This document shows, in pieces, positions 10,705-21,272 of a DNA stretch of 64,000 bases. The stretch is from Orientallactaga sibirica (taxonomy: Eukaryota > Chordata > Mammalia > Rodentia > Dipodidae). Location of the stretch: NCBI GenBank assembly GCA_036365145.1, contig JAEOAD010000982.1, positions 7,652,001 through 7,716,000 of the forward strand, written 5' to 3'. Below the pieces are notes generated by a model, which saw only the letters and a list, made by a program, of their open reading frames with translations, searched no databases and was not told where the DNA came from. How positions within the stretch are numbered: the first letter of the stretch is position 1; each line of letters opens with the position of its first letter. A program made the translations under genes and the position numbers.

Positions 10705-10850
10705 GGCTGGGCACGGTGGTGCACGCCTTTAATCCCAGCACTGGGGAGGCAGAGGTAGGAGGATCGCTGTGAGTTCGAGGCCACCCTGATACTACAGAGT
10801 GAATTCCAGGTCAGCCTGAGCTAGAGTGAAACCCTACCTCGAAAAAAACA
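10705..10850 (+). repeat. B1-like SINE
   Basis: GGGCTGGGCACGGTGGTGCA to ACCCTACCTCGAAAAAAAC. Confidence 0.96.
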
Positions 10851-11537
10851 GGGGGGAGTAAGGGAACAAACAGAGAAAATTCTGGACTCTAGAACTTCAA
10901 CTCACTGAGTAAAAACTAGGTCTTCCTCTAGAAACTGGAGGATGAGAGTCAAAGACATCTAATGATGGAGTTCAGGTCATGGTCTCTGCTTCCAGTTCAC
11001 ACTGTTCTCTCTGGAAGTAAGTATGAACATTCTAAACAAAATTATAGAACCATTATAATTTAAGGGAAGGATCAATGGCTGAAGAATTTAGTAAAATTAA
11101 AGTTCTTTGGCCTGGGATGCCACTTTTTGCAAAGTGATTCCCTGTGGCCTTTAGAAGCAACCCAACAGCCATCAAGAGGACCCTGCACCTGTGCTTCTAC
11201 TCTGGAGGCAACAAGTGAAGCCACACATACTACATTCAAAATGTACATCAGAGCATAATCTAGCTAGTAAAAGCTTTATCTAAAACATAATGGCTTCATA
11301 AGAAGTGACTAAATAAGCCACCTCAACATGATGACTATTATTCAATCATGTGGGTCATTAGAATAGCTGTATAGAAACATCAGGACATTTTCAAATCTTA
11401 AATGACATGAAAAAGGCCCAACGACAGCTAGTCTACAGTCCATGTTCATCACAGTAAAGTACACATGACTAAGACAAGAAAGGAATTTGCAAAATAAATA
11501 TTACATCAGTGATAAGATTAATGGACATTTTTATAAA
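10851..11537. other. ADGRG2 intron, unique
   Basis: No repeat or exon recognised. Confidence 0.5.
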
Positions 11538-11640
11538 AGCAAGGTGTAGTAGCACACACCTGGAATCCTAGAACTTGAGAGGAGCGGGAGTTTAAGGCCA
11601 TTTGGGCTACATGAGACACTGTCTGAAAAATTAATTAATT
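11538..11640 (+). repeat. Old B1 monomer, degraded
   Basis: GCAAGGTGTAGTAGCACACA, GGAGTTTAAGGCCATTTGGG, and a tail of AATT units. Confidence 0.65.
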
Positions 11641-11894
11641 TCATAACCTGCACCACCAAAAACACTATAAAGTCAGACTTATAGCTGATAGTCCAGCCAC
11701 TGATTTCATAATCTTTTATTCACAAAAGATCTTTCTAGTGACCCATGTAAAATCCTGCCCAAATTATATAAATTAAATAAAAATATATTTGTACTTATGG
11801 GATTGTGCACTAAATACACTGGTATGCTTTTATATTTTTAGTTAGTCTTACAGAAATATTGACTTATGGTAAAGTTTCTCCAGTTCTGTAAGTA

Positions 11895-12345
11895 AATGAA
11901 TTTTTATAGTTTTATGCAGTCAGATAAATACCCATGGTCATCATCACAATCAAAAGTTATAACTTTTTCACTACCCCCAATGTCCCTTTTATGTCTCTTT
12001 GAAGTCAGAACCTGCCTCCAGCCCCTGGCCACCACTGATATGTTGTGTTTTCATATAATTTTGACTTTCTTAGAATGTCATATGGAGACTCTCAGAGTAT
12101 GTGACTCACTGAGTTTGACTTTTTTCACTTAGCATAATGTGTTGGAAAAAATGGTGATTCATCCATACTGTTGAATATATTAGTAGTTAATCCCCTTTTA
12201 TCACTGAATAATATTCCACTGTGTGGACATACCACAGTTTGTCCATCCATTATCCAGTTTATGGACATTTGGATTATTTTTCCTTTGGAACCAGAAATGA
12301 ATAAATACCACTGTAAAATATTATGTCAAAGTCTTCTTAAGATAT
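11895..12345 (-). mobile_element. Old L1 3' fragment, antisense
   Basis: Follows the antisense 3' end of old mammalian L1s: CCAGCCCCTGGCCACCACTG, CACTTAGCATAATGTGTTGG, GAATAATATTCCACTGTGTG, GTTTATGGACATTTGGATTA. No intact frame. Confidence 0.75.
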
Positions 12346-12459
12346 ATATCTTTTTTTTTCTTTGAGCCAAATACCTAGGAGTGAGTTGACCAGATTATAG
12401 AGTCTGTGTATGTTTTAAACCATCATGTGTTCATAAAATTATATGACTTTTTGGTACAG

Positions 12460-12625
12460 AAATTGTCGACACCAGCAGTATTCCTGATCTTGAGACCCAA
12501 GTGTCCCAGATGGAGAAAGTTTTATCCTTTGGTAGTTTGGAGCCGAACCTTGCAGGTGAAATGATAAACAGAGTCAGCAAACTCCTTCATTCCCCGCCTG
12601 CTTTGCTGGCCCCTCTGGCTCAAAG
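12460..12625 (+). CDS. ADGRG2: ADGRG2 exon entering GAIN domain (window exon 8)
   Basis: A 166-nt exon after TTGGTACAG and before GTATGA. It reads EIVDTSSIPDLETQVSQMEK, then VLSFGSLEPNLAGEMINRVS and KLLHSPPALLAPLAQ. This is the helical start of the GAIN fold (GAIN subdomain A). Conservation with mouse rises sharply compared with the previous exon. Confidence 0.96.
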
Positions 12626-12829
12626 GTATGACTTAGCAAATAGAAAGGGTGCTAAGAGGCCACACTCTAATTCTAAAAGTGCTATTTACATAACTAGTGA
12701 TAGACTAGTATTTTACCCCCAAGGACTGGTTTCATATTAACATCTCAAGTTGTTGCTATTGTATGTTAAGTTTAGAGTGGGGGAGAAAATGTGAAAGGGC
12801 TAAATATAGACTTCTACCTATTTTTACAG

Positions 12830-12986
12830 GTTGTTAAAAGTAGTAGATGACATCGGCTTACAGCTGAACATTTCAAACACGACCATCAGTCTCACCTCCC
12901 CTTCTTTAGCTTTGGCTGTGATCAAAGTGAATGCCAGTAATTTCATCACAACGACTTTTGCAGCTCAAGACCCTGCAAATCTTCAG
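12830..12986 (+). CDS. ADGRG2: ADGRG2 GAIN domain exon (window exon 9)
   Basis: A 157-nt exon after TTTTTACAG and before GTACAA. It reads (R)LLKVVDDIGLQLNISNTTIS, then LTSPSLALAVIKVNASNFIT and TTFAAQDPANLQ. Sequons N-I-S, N-T-T and N-A-S are visible. It is part of the GAIN beta-sandwich. Confidence 0.96.
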
Positions 12987-13102
12987 GTACAATCTAATTT
13001 TTTAAGGAAAAACCATTTTCATGTATATGACTGGAGCCCCAATGAATGCAATTACTGCTGATCATCAGGGATGATATTCAGTATTCAAAGGACTGAACAA
13101 CC

Positions 13103-13666
13103 GGGGTCTGGGGAGATGATTCAGTGGGTAAAGTAGGTAAAGTACTTGTGACACAAGCATGGAGGACCTGAGTTTTTAAAAATATTTTTAAAAATATTTT
13201 ATTTGTTTATTTGAAAGAGAAAAAGAGGCAGATAGAGAAAGAATTGGTGTGCCAGGGCCTTTAGCCATTGCACATAAACTCCAGACACTTGTGCCACCTT
13301 GTGCATATGGCTTTATGTGAGTACTGGAGAATCAAACCTGGGTCCTTTGTCTTAGCAGGCAAGCACCTTAACCACTAAGCCATCTCTCCAGCTCTAGTAC
13401 CTGAGTTTTGATCTCCAGCACGCACATAAAAGCCAGTGTATGCTGTTGTAATGGCATGCCCTTTTAATCCCAGCAATGGGGAGGCAGAGACAAGAGGATC
13501 CCTTGGGACTTGCTAGGCAGCTCATTTAGCCAAAGTAGTGAGCTCCAGTTTCAGTGAGAGAGCTTGTTTCAAAAACTTAGGTAGAGAACTATTGAGGAAG
13601 AAACCCAACATCGACCTCTGGTCTACACACACACACACACAAATGCACACACACACACACACACAA
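13103..13666 (+). repeat. Composite SINE split by an antisense T-SINE
   Basis: The head at 13103-13176 and the body at 13399-13666 join across the duplicated target ACCTGAGTTTT. The 3' end is CA-rich. Confidence 0.88.
13177..13398 (-). repeat. T-SINE, antisense, nested, with target duplication
   Basis: Full-length antisense copy flanked by ACCTGAGTTTT at 13166-13176 and 13399-13409, inside a composite SINE. Confidence 0.93.
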
Positions 13667-13833
13667 AGAAGAAAAAAGCTGGGTGTTGCTTGTCAAACAG
13701 CACTTGCTCAGCCATGCTTAAGATTCTGAGTTTGATTTGGGGTTTATGTGGGGATGGTGTATTCCATGGAAGGATGCTAGACAATTGGTAGAGCTAGGGA
13801 TGGACATGAACTATGTATGGACCCACTGCAATA

Positions 13834-14018
13834 TATTTTTTATATTTTATTTATTTATTTGAGAGAGGCAGAGAGAAAGATGCAGATATAGAGAAAGAGT
13901 ATGGGAGCACCAGGCCCTCCTGTGCATCTGGCTTTATGTGGATACTGGGGAATCAAACCCAGGCCATCAGAGTTTGCAAGCAAGCACCTTTAACCACTGA
14001 GCCATCTCTCCAGCACCC
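13834..14018 (-). repeat. T-SINE, antisense, internal deletion
   Basis: Jumps from GCACCAGGCCCTCC to TGTGCATCTGGCTTTATG, losing the CACTGCAAAC...CACCTTG segment. Head complement GAGCCATCTCTCCAGCACCC. Confidence 0.92.
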
Positions 14019-14523
14019 CCATTGCAGTATTTTTGACAAATGTTATAGCTGTCCTATTGTGTGAAGTGATGGTGCAAACCAATCCAGCTTCAAGTATTTT
14101 CTGTTCACCTATTAAGGGGATTGAGAGCTGGAAACACCCAATTAAAACCAAGTATTGCCTTTTAATTTTCATAGTATTTGCTTTAGAAGCACAGTGTGTG
14201 GTCTTCTATGAAGACTAGGCCTAATCACTGCTCACTTACTTGGTATTTTTGTTACTGTAGTTTCCCTAGACTCTGTAGGTATCATACCTTATAACTGTCT
14301 CTGTGTACCCTCAAAATAATTCCTTTCCTGCTTGGGGGCCTTGACTCCTCATTTTACATCCTCTCTTTCATTTAGTAACAACCCAAAAGACAAGCAGAGC
14401 TATTTTCTGTAGAAATACCACAAGCCAAGCCCCCTACAGGCTCCTCCACATTAATGAATTGTATTTGCTATTGCTTCATCGTACCAGCTCAAACAATTTT
14501 GTTATTTCTCACTTGATTTCCAG

Positions 14524-14667
14524 GTTTCCCTGGAAACTCAGGCTCCTGAGAATAGTATTGGCATTATTACCCTGCCTTCATCGCTGATGAGTAATTTGCC
14601 AGCTAATGATGTGGAGCTAGCTTCCAGGGTTCAGTTCAACTTTTTTGAAACACCTGCCCTGTTTCAG
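14524..14667 (+). CDS. ADGRG2: ADGRG2 GAIN domain exon (window exon 10)
   Basis: A 144-nt exon of exactly 48 codons in phase 0 on both sides, after TTTCCAG and before GTAAAG. It reads VSLETQAPENSIGIITLPSS, then LMSNLPANDVELASRVQFNF and FETPALFQ, matching the GAIN domain of ADGRG2. Skipping it would keep the frame but remove GAIN strands. Confidence 0.96.
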
Positions 14668-14784
14668 GTAAAGTTGCTGCTCATTGCTTTTGATTTGGGT
14701 TTTGTTTGAAGGTGGGAGATTTTATTCCTTTGAATCTTCACTTATCCTTAAGCCAAAGTGAAATTATGAAACTCTGTACTTAGT

Positions 14785-15101
14785 TTGTGTGTGTGCATTT
14801 ATGTGTGCGTGTGCAGGTGTACACATGCCACACTGCATTGGAGGTCAGAGGGCAGTATCAAGTGTTGGTTCTTGCCTTCCACCTTGTTTGAGATAAGGTC
14901 TCTTTGTTGTTCTCTTCTGTTTATGTCAGGCTAGCTTCAGGGGATTCTCCTGTCTCTGCCTCTCATCCCACCTTAGCTGTACTGGGATTATAGATGCTTG
15001 CTACTGTGTCCAGCTTTACATTGGTTCTTGGGATCCAAACTCAGGTCTTTCCTTACACTTGTGCAACAAGTGCTTTACCCACCAAACCATCTCCCCCAGC
15101 C
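14785..15101 (-). repeat. Composite SINE, antisense, diverged
   Basis: TG-rich end, CTGGGATTATAGATGCTTGC middle, and head complement ACCAAACCATCTCCCCCAGC. Confidence 0.8.
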
Positions 15102-15149
15102 CACTCTGTAGTTAATTTTTATTTATAGCTTAATGATAGTGGTGATGAT

Positions 15150-15340
15150 AACTACTAGTAACCTAAGTGACATGTCCATAGTACCTACAAATTGCCAAGC
15201 ACTATACCAAGCACTTACAAATGTTGACTGTAATCCCTACCCTGGAAAGGAGAAACCTATTATTCCCCCATTTTACATATGAGACAATGAGGGCACAGAG
15301 AGGTTAAGTATGTTGCTCAGGGGCAGATGATTTAAATGAC
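15150..15340 (-). repeat. MIR, antisense
   Basis: TGCCAAGCACTATACCAAGC, CCCATTTTACATATGAGACA, GCACAGAGAGGTTAAGTATG: the order of the ancient MIR SINE. Confidence 0.85.
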
Positions 15341-15369
15341 ATAATGTTATGTTCCTCTTTAAAAAGTCA

Positions 15370-15531
15370 TGAGGGGCATGGTGGCGCACGCCTTTAATCC
15401 CAGCATTCAGGAGGCAGATGTAGGAGGATCATAGTGAGTTCAAGGCCATCTTGAAACTACATAGTTTATTCCAGATGCTGTATACTACAGCGAGACCCTA
15501 CCTCAAAAAAAAAAAAAAAAAAAAAAAAAAC
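15370..15531 (+). repeat. B1-like SINE
   Basis: GGGCATGGTGGCGCACGCCT to a 26-A tail. Confidence 0.93.
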
Positions 15532-15536
15532 TTTAG

Positions 15537-15695
15537 TAGGGCTAGAGAAATGTCTTAACGGTTAACACGCTTGCCTGCAAAGTCAAAGGACCCAGGTTTG
15601 ATTCCCCAGGACCCATGAAGCCAGATGCACAAGGTGGTGCATGTGTCTGAAGTTTGCAGTGGCATAAGGCCTTGGCACACCCATTCTCTGTCTAC

Positions 15696-15742
<47 letters not shown>

Positions 15743-15766
15743 TATTGTCAAATAAATAAATAAAAG
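15537..15766 (+). repeat. T-SINE
   Basis: GGGCTAGAGAAATGTCTTAA head, B box GTTTGATTCC, long (CT)n and AAATAAATAAATAAAAG tail. Confidence 0.95.
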
Positions 15767-16010
15767 TTTAAGAAAATTCATGAGGTCTTGTGTCAGTCTG
15801 TGCACTTTAACTTAGTATTTAGAGCAGAGGAATGAGCTCTGCTTCTAATGGCTATCTCTTGCAAAAGCCACCTTATTTCTTGACTCTCAATTTCTGACCT
15901 ATATTGAAAATTAACAGTGTGGACTTAGTAGTCCTTAGTAACCTTCTAGCTCTAAAACTCTGACCACGTGTCATTTCCCTTGTCGTCATGTTGACTCCTT
16001 GGTGTTCTAG

Positions 16011-16133
16011 GACCCTTCCCTGGAGAACCTCTCTTTGGTCAGCTACGTCATATCATCAAGTGTTGCAAACCTGACCATCAAGAACTTGACAAGAAACGTG
16101 ACAGTTACACTGAAGCACATCAACCCAAGACAG
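16011..16133 (+). CDS. ADGRG2: ADGRG2 GAIN domain exon (window exon 11)
   Basis: A 123-nt, 41-codon exon in phase 0, after GTGTTCTAG and before GTGAGG. It reads DPSLENLSLVSYVISSSVAN, then LTIKNLTRNVTVTLKHINPR and Q. It has three closely spaced sequons (N-L-T, N-L-T, N-V-T) plus N-L-S, so this face of the GAIN domain is probably heavily N-glycosylated. Confidence 0.96.
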
Positions 16134-16559
16134 GTGAGGAGACTCCTGTCTGGTCTGTTCATTGACCAGACACCTTGAGCAGATTATGCCTGTAAGACAT
16201 TGCTTGAGATGGACAGGTGTAAGAGTTATGTTTAAGACTAGAATTGCTTAGTTGTTGCATAGGGTTTTGACCCGTTGAATCAATGAGTACATAGTTTCCA
16301 AAGATGGATGCAAAAGCAAATTCTTATCCACTGCTGAATTTCAGCTGCAGGTAGAGCTGTAGCTGCAGGCCTGACTCTCATCTGCAGAAGACGCTTGACC
16401 TCTCAGCTCACACTACCCACAGTGTGTTCTGCAGACCATCATTATCAGCATCACCCAGGAGGTAGCCAGAAATGCAAACACTCTGGAAATACCAGACCCA
16501 CTGAGTCAGAATGTATTCCACATATGTTAGGCAAGCACTCTACCATTGATCAGAATGTG

Positions 16560-16860
16560 CTTTTAAAAATTATTAAATTATTATATTTATTGAGGGAAGT
16601 ACAGAGCCAAGGAAAGGCACCCACGTGGCTAGAGATCCCACGTGGAGCACCCTATAAAAACCACGGAAAGAAAAGAGAGAAAAGAAAGTTCAAAGAGCTC
16701 TTGCCATGTGGGGAGCTGGAGGGAATAAAAAACCCTTATGGGGAGTAAGAGATAGGAGGCCCTCCCCTCAGCTCAATCCAGCTGGGCCCAACTGAGGGAA
16801 AGACTTACCCACAACTGCAAGTTCCTGAGTGGTCAGGAAGTGGCCCTCCCCTTGCAAAGG
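16560..16860 (-). mobile_element. LTR fragment, antisense (same family as 26245-26772)
   Basis: Shares TTATTATATTTATTGAG and GAAGTACAGA, the AAAGAAAGT..CAAAGAGCTC segment and CCATGTGG with the better copy at 26245. TTTATTGAG is a reversed AATAAA. Confidence 0.55.
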
Positions 16861-16937
16861 TATTCAGAATGTACTTTTTAATAAGGAACCAAGATGATTT
16901 CTATGCATGATTGATAGTTTAAGAAGTATTGTCTTAA

Positions 16938-17102
16938 GCCGGGCGTGGTGGCACATGCCTTTAATCCCAGCACTTGGGAGGCAGAGGTAGGAGGATCGCC
17001 GAGAGTTTGAGGCCACCCTGAGACTACATAGTGAATTCCAGGTCAGCCTGGACCAGAGTGAGACCCTACCTCACAAAACCAAAAAAAAAAAAAAAAAAAA
17101 AG
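16938..17102 (+). repeat. B1-like SINE
   Basis: AAGCCGGGCGTGGTGGCACA to a long A tail. One of the least diverged B1 copies. Confidence 0.96.
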
Positions 17103-17278
17103 AAGTACTGTCTTATATGAAGTTCATTTGCTTCTAGGGATGGCACAAAATAACTCTTCAAAAAAAAATCAAGTGTAATATTCTGAAATTTAAAATACCA
17201 TAGTTTTTCCTAATTTGTTTTCAGGTTCTTTTTTTGGTTCAGTAAATGAAATAATCATGACTTATCTTTCTACTGCAG

Positions 17279-17324
17279 GGTGACTTAACAGTGAGATGTG
17301 TGTTCTGGGACTTGGGCAGAAATG
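17279..17324 (+). CDS. ADGRG2: ADGRG2 GAIN/GPS exon (window exon 12), GDLTVRCVFWDLGRN
   Basis: A 46-nt exon after TACTGCAG and before GTAGGT, reading GDLTVRCVFWDLGRN plus one base. The C-x-F-W motif is the first half of the GPS signature (first conserved Cys and Trp). Only about 110 bases of intron separate it from the next exon. Confidence 0.96.
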
Positions 17325-17433
17325 GTAGGTTCTAATCTAAACCCTTTCAAGGTTTTGAGTGAGTCAGAGAGGCAGAAAAACATTGGTGCTATGGCCTTGC
17401 TTATGGGACAGATATTGTTTTTGATGCCAACAG

Positions 17434-17537
17434 GTGGTAAAGGAGGCTGGTCATCTGATGGCTGCTCTGTCAAAGACAGGAGGCTGAATGAAACCATCTG
17501 TACCTGCAGCCACCTTACGAGTTTCGGCGTCCTATTG
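17434..17537 (+). CDS. ADGRG2: ADGRG2 GPS exon with His-Leu-Thr cleavage site (window exon 13)
   Basis: A 104-nt exon after GCCAACAG and before GTAACA. It reads (G)GKGGWSSDGCSVKDRRLNET and then ICTCSHLTSFGVLL. It holds the second Trp and remaining Cys residues of the GPS. The cleavage motif His-Leu-Thr is encoded at 17511-17519, so by family rules self-cleavage falls after Leu (17516/17517). The new N-terminus, TSFGVLL running into the next exon, is the tethered agonist (Stachel) segment. Confidence 0.97.
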
Positions 17538-18079
17538 GTAACATGCCTATTCTCCAAAGCTTTAGGTTCTGGGTCTTAAGGCTAACTGGGCATGGTACAA
17601 GAATGTCTACTCTATTCTAATTGATGACTTGGACAGATGAGCAAAGATCATATTATGGCAAAGTTATGTACCAGTGAAATTACTCTTCTAATAACCAAAT
17701 GTATCCAAAGAAAAATACTTGAATGTGGAACAGAGACATTGCATCCCATTCTATTTTTACAGTCATGTTTTATGTATTTCTCTTTTAAATAGCTAAGAAA
17801 ATCAAGGAATTCATATTAGAATAGGCAATAAATATTAACACTGTAGGGTTGGGGAGATAGCTCAGTGGGTAACATTTGTTTTGACAAGCATGAGGACCTG
17901 AATTTGAACCCTAGAAGCCATACACACAAATCAGCATGGTGGTGCACATTTAGAATCCTAGTACTGGGGAAGCAAAGACAGCCAGGGAAGATCCCCAGAG
18001 CTTACTGGACAGTCAGTCTCACCTAATTGGCAAGCTCCAGGCAGATGAGAGAACTTGTTTCAAAAAAAGTGGGCAGCCA

Positions 18080-18289
18080 TGGGCTGGAGAGATGGCTTAG
18101 TGGTTAAAGTGCATGCCTGTGAAACCTAATGACCCAGGTTCGATTCTTCAGGTCCCACATAAGCCAGACACACATAGTGGAGCATGCATCTGGAGTTTGT
18201 TTGTAGTGGCTAGAAGCCCTGGCATGCTCATTCTCACTCGTTGTCCCTCTGTCTGTCTCTAATAAATAAATAAAAATAAATCTTAAAAA
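18080..18289 (+). repeat. T-SINE nested in a composite SINE, with target duplication
   Basis: Flanked by AAAAAAAGTGGGCAGCC on both sides (about 18062-18078 and 18285-18301). Confidence 0.95.
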
Positions 18290-18301
18290 AAGTGGGCAGC
18301 C

Positions 18302-18445
18302 AGGCATGGTGGTACATTTCTTTAATCCCAGCACTTGTGAGGCAGAAGTAGGAGGATCACCATGAGTTTGAGGCAAGCCTGGGGCTACAGAGTGAATTCC
18401 AGGTCTGTCTGGGCTACACTGAAACTCTACTTCAAAAAAACAAAA
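18302..18445 (+). repeat. B1-like SINE nested at the same target
   Basis: GGCATGGTGGTACATTTCTT to CTACTTCAAAAAAACAAAAA, preceded by AGTGGGCAGCC and followed by CGTGGGCAATAG. Confidence 0.92.
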
Positions 18446-18595
18446 ACGTGGGCAATAGTCCTGAGGGATGAAACCCTAGGTTGTCCTCTGGCCTCCACAT
18501 GCACAAGCACACATGTGCACATGCACCCTGCATACAAACATGCACATACACACACAAATGAACATTTTGACATAAATAACCTTTTGTCTTGCGGG

Positions 18596-18676
18596 GGGAT
18601 GGAGTGTTGAGGGTAGAACTCAAGATTTTGATCCTGCTAGGCAAGTCCTCTACCACTGAGATACATCCCCAACCCT
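18596..18676 (-). repeat. ID-like SINE, antisense
   Basis: Complement of the ID head: TAGGCAAGTCCTCTACCACT, GAGATACATCCCCAACCC. Confidence 0.75.
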
Positions 18677-18799
18677 AAATGATCTTACTTATTTTTCCCA
18701 ATAGTCTTGCAAGCTATGTTGTCATTTTATTTAGATTGGTATTGAGATTGGAATTGTCATAGTCCTAGAACTAAGAAATATAAGAGCCAGGAACCAAAT

Positions 18800-19035
18800 G
18801 CCAGTGTACTATAATGCAGTCATCAAGCATATGGGTAATAGAGGCAAGCAGGCATGAATGTGAATTCTGACTTCTTCCACTTCCTGGCTCTATGACCTTG
18901 ACCAAGTTACTTAAGCTCTTGGTGTCCTTATTTTTACCTGATGAAAGTAATTATGTCTACCTTATAAGTTAAACAGAGTATCAAATGATGAATGGTCACC
19001 TAGCATACTCGATACATATAAATCACTACTCTTAT
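18800..19035 (+). repeat. MIR
   Basis: CACTTCCTGGCTCTATGACC, TTGACCAAGTTACTTAAGCT, CCTGATGAAAGTAATTATG. Confidence 0.85.
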
Positions 19036-19080
19036 TTACTTAAAATATTTGATCATTGACAGCAATATTTTATTTCCTAG

Positions 19081-19202
19081 GACCTATCTAAGACACCCTT
19101 ACCACCTGGACAAATGATGGCTCTGACATTTATCACATATATTGGCTGTGGGCTTTCATCAATTTTTCTTTCAGTTACTCTGGTAACTTACATAGCTTTT
19201 GA
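19081..19202 (+). CDS. ADGRG2: ADGRG2 Stachel end and TM1 exon (window exon 14)
   Basis: A 122-nt exon after TTTCCTAG and before GTAAGT. It reads DLSKTPLPPGQMMALTFITY, then IGCGLSSIFLSVTLVTYIAF and two bases of glutamate. The stretch from MALTFITYIG to VTYIAF is transmembrane helix 1. SKTPLPPG replaces the SRTSLPPS of mouse in the short extracellular linker. Confidence 0.97.
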
Positions 19203-20071
19203 GTAAGTATTCATATCTACATACTTGGATTTTAAGACTCAGTCTCACCTCCATCACCAAAATGTATTACTTTAAAGCATTTTTCTTGGCCTACCCCATC
19301 CTGCACACCCATCTGGTAGAATATCTGGGTGTGAGACATTATGAAGCCCTTTATTTTTTTAATAAGGTTTCTTTGTTTTCCATCTTTCACTTGTCTGTGA
19401 GCCCACTAAAGGCAAATTCTGTGTCATGTTCATCCTTGTACCTGACAGAGATGCCTGGTACCTGGTTGATATTCAGGAAGAAATTTAAAAAAAATCAGAC
19501 TTTGAAAATCAAGAAGATACAATCTGAAATATACCATAGCACCATTAAGTTTATGAATTATACTGAGTAAACATAAAAGATTAAATATGTGAACTGGTAT
19601 AGGGAAGAAGAGGAAGAGAAAGAGGCTTTGTAAGTCAAACTAATAATAACAGTCAAAATAATAGTATCTCCTTCTTCACTCACCAGAAGGGCTCCTTGAT
19701 TCGTTTTCAGGGGAAATTCTAACAGATTTTATTGGAAAAGAAGGAAATAGGCATTTTTGTTGCATCTACTAAGTGAGGCAATATGCAAATTCTGGGATTT
19801 AGATTTTGGACACTAATCACAAAACTTTCAAATTTATCTTCAGTGCCAAACTTAGGGACCAGCTGTGACTTCATATCTCCTAGTGGGCCTTTGGAAATAT
19901 CACTGCTGAGACAAAATTATAAGGCAAGCCATTACTCAGAATGATTTCACCAGGCCTAATTTCTCAAACATGTATATGCCATCAATTAGCTGTATTTTCC
20001 TATTCCACTTCATTTAGCTATAGTGCAAACTCTTCTTTCCAGGATCTCATTTTAATTAATCACATGATATA
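19203..20071. other. ADGRG2 intron, unique
   Basis: AT-rich intron with no recognised repeat. A 123-codon open stretch that runs on from the exon 14 donor region has no family resemblance. Confidence 0.5.
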
Positions 20072-20096
20072 GGAACCTGGTTATACTTTAAATATA

Positions 20097-20311
20097 TTTT
20101 GTTGTTTATTTATTTATTTATGTTAAAGAAAGAAGCAAAGAGAGAGAAAGAGAGAGAGTGTGGGCATGCCAGGGCCTCTAGCCACTGCAAACAAACTCCA
20201 GATGCATGCACCCCCTTGTGCATCTGGCTTACGTGGGTCCTGGAGAATCAAACCAGGATTCTTTGGCTTTGCAGGTAAGTGCCTTAACCGCTAAGCCATC
20301 TCTCCAGCCTG
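20097..20311 (-). repeat. T-SINE, antisense, with target duplication
   Basis: Full-length antisense copy. Flanks share TGGTTATACTTTAAA (about 20079) and TGGCTATACTTTAAA (about 20316). Confidence 0.95.
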
Positions 20312-20445
20312 GAATCTGGCTATACTTTAAAGATTTGAACCTAGCCGCCTATTATGTGAGAAGCAACAATACTTCTAGAAGTAGTTTAGGAGAAACAAAG
20401 TGGATACACAATAATGTACCTACTAGAAACAAAAAGTATGGGTCT

Positions 20446-20605
20446 TGGGCTGGAGAGATGGCTTAGCGCTTAAACGCTTGCCTATGAAGCCTAAGGACCC
20501 TGGTTCGAGGCTCGATTCTCCAGGACCCACGTAAGCCAGATGCACAAGGGGGTGCATGCATCTGGAGTTCGTTTGCAGTGGCTGGAGGCCCTGGCGCACC
20601 CATTT

Positions 20606-20636
<31 letters not shown>

Positions 20637-20719
20637 ACCTGCCTATTTCTGTATCTCTCTCTCTCAAGTAAATAAACAAATAAATAAATTAAATAAATAA
20701 ATAAATAAAATATTTTTTA
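20446..20719 (+). repeat. T-SINE, full length, perfect 15-bp target duplication
   Basis: Flanked by identical AAAAAGTATGGGTCT at 20431-20445 and 20720-20734. A box TGGCTTAGCGC, B box near GGTTCGAGGCTCGATTC, (CT)n, then AAATAAATAAA tail. Probably recent. Confidence 0.98.
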
Positions 20720-21003
20720 AAAAAGTATGGGTCTCCAGTCTGTTTGTAAAGGGTCCTACAGAAATAAGAGACACAATTTTTCCATATGGTTATCATAGAT
20801 GCTTCAGTTTAGATTTTTCCTTTGTTGTTGGTTTTAATAACCCCAATATACATATCCACTCCAAAAGAGAAAATTTATGCATATTTACATTTACCAATGA
20901 ATAAAAATAAATTGCTTAGAACTCAGAGACAGCCTGACAAATATGTTTCTACAAGGGTTGGCAGAGTGTTAATACGAATTCTTTTCTCGCCCTTTGCATT
21001 TAG

Positions 21004-21272
21004 GAAGATCCGGAGGGATTACCCTTCCAAAATCCTTATCCAGCTATGTGCTGCCCTGCTCCTGCTGAACCTGGTCTTCCTCCTAGACTCGTGGATTGCC
21101 CTGTATAACATGCGAGGCCTCTGCATCTCCGTGGCTGTATTTCTTCACTATTTTCTCTTGGTCTCATTCACATGGATGGGCTTGGAAGCATTCCACATGT
21201 ACCTGGCGCTTGTCAAGGTGTTTAATACTTACATCCGAAAGTACATCCTTAAATTCTGCATTGTTGGCTGGG
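21004..21272 (+). CDS. ADGRG2: ADGRG2 TM2-TM4 exon (window exon 15)
   Basis: A 269-nt exon after TTTGCATTTAG and before GTATGT. It begins (E)[19 protein letters not shown] and encodes helix 2 ([12 protein letters not shown]), the first extracellular loop, helix 3 ([20 protein letters not shown]) with the adhesion-[13 protein letters not shown] motif, loop residues YIRKYIL, and the start of helix 4. It is almost identical to human. The frame happens to stay open for about 60 codons into the upstream intron, which is not coding. Confidence 0.98.

Larger units (their letters stand above)
17847..18560 (+). repeat. Composite SINE carrying two nested SINEs
   Basis: Body at 17847-18075 and CA-rich end at 18449-18560 (GTTGTCCTCTGGCCTCCACA). 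Two younger SINEs sit between them at one target repeated three times. Confidence 0.85.

Noticed and set aside
13620..13666. Regularly spaced short repeats that might suggest an array
   Set aside because: Simple (CA)n, (CT)n, (TTTA)n and (GAAA)n microsatellites; no repeat-spacer structure.
16395..16748. A 117-codon open frame on the + strand
   Set aside because: It crosses unique intron into the antisense LTR fragment; no conserved protein is recognised.
20446..20540. tRNA-gene-like A and B boxes
   Set aside because: They belong to the heads of SINEs repeated many times in the window; no cloverleaf or anticodon arm of a real tRNA was found.
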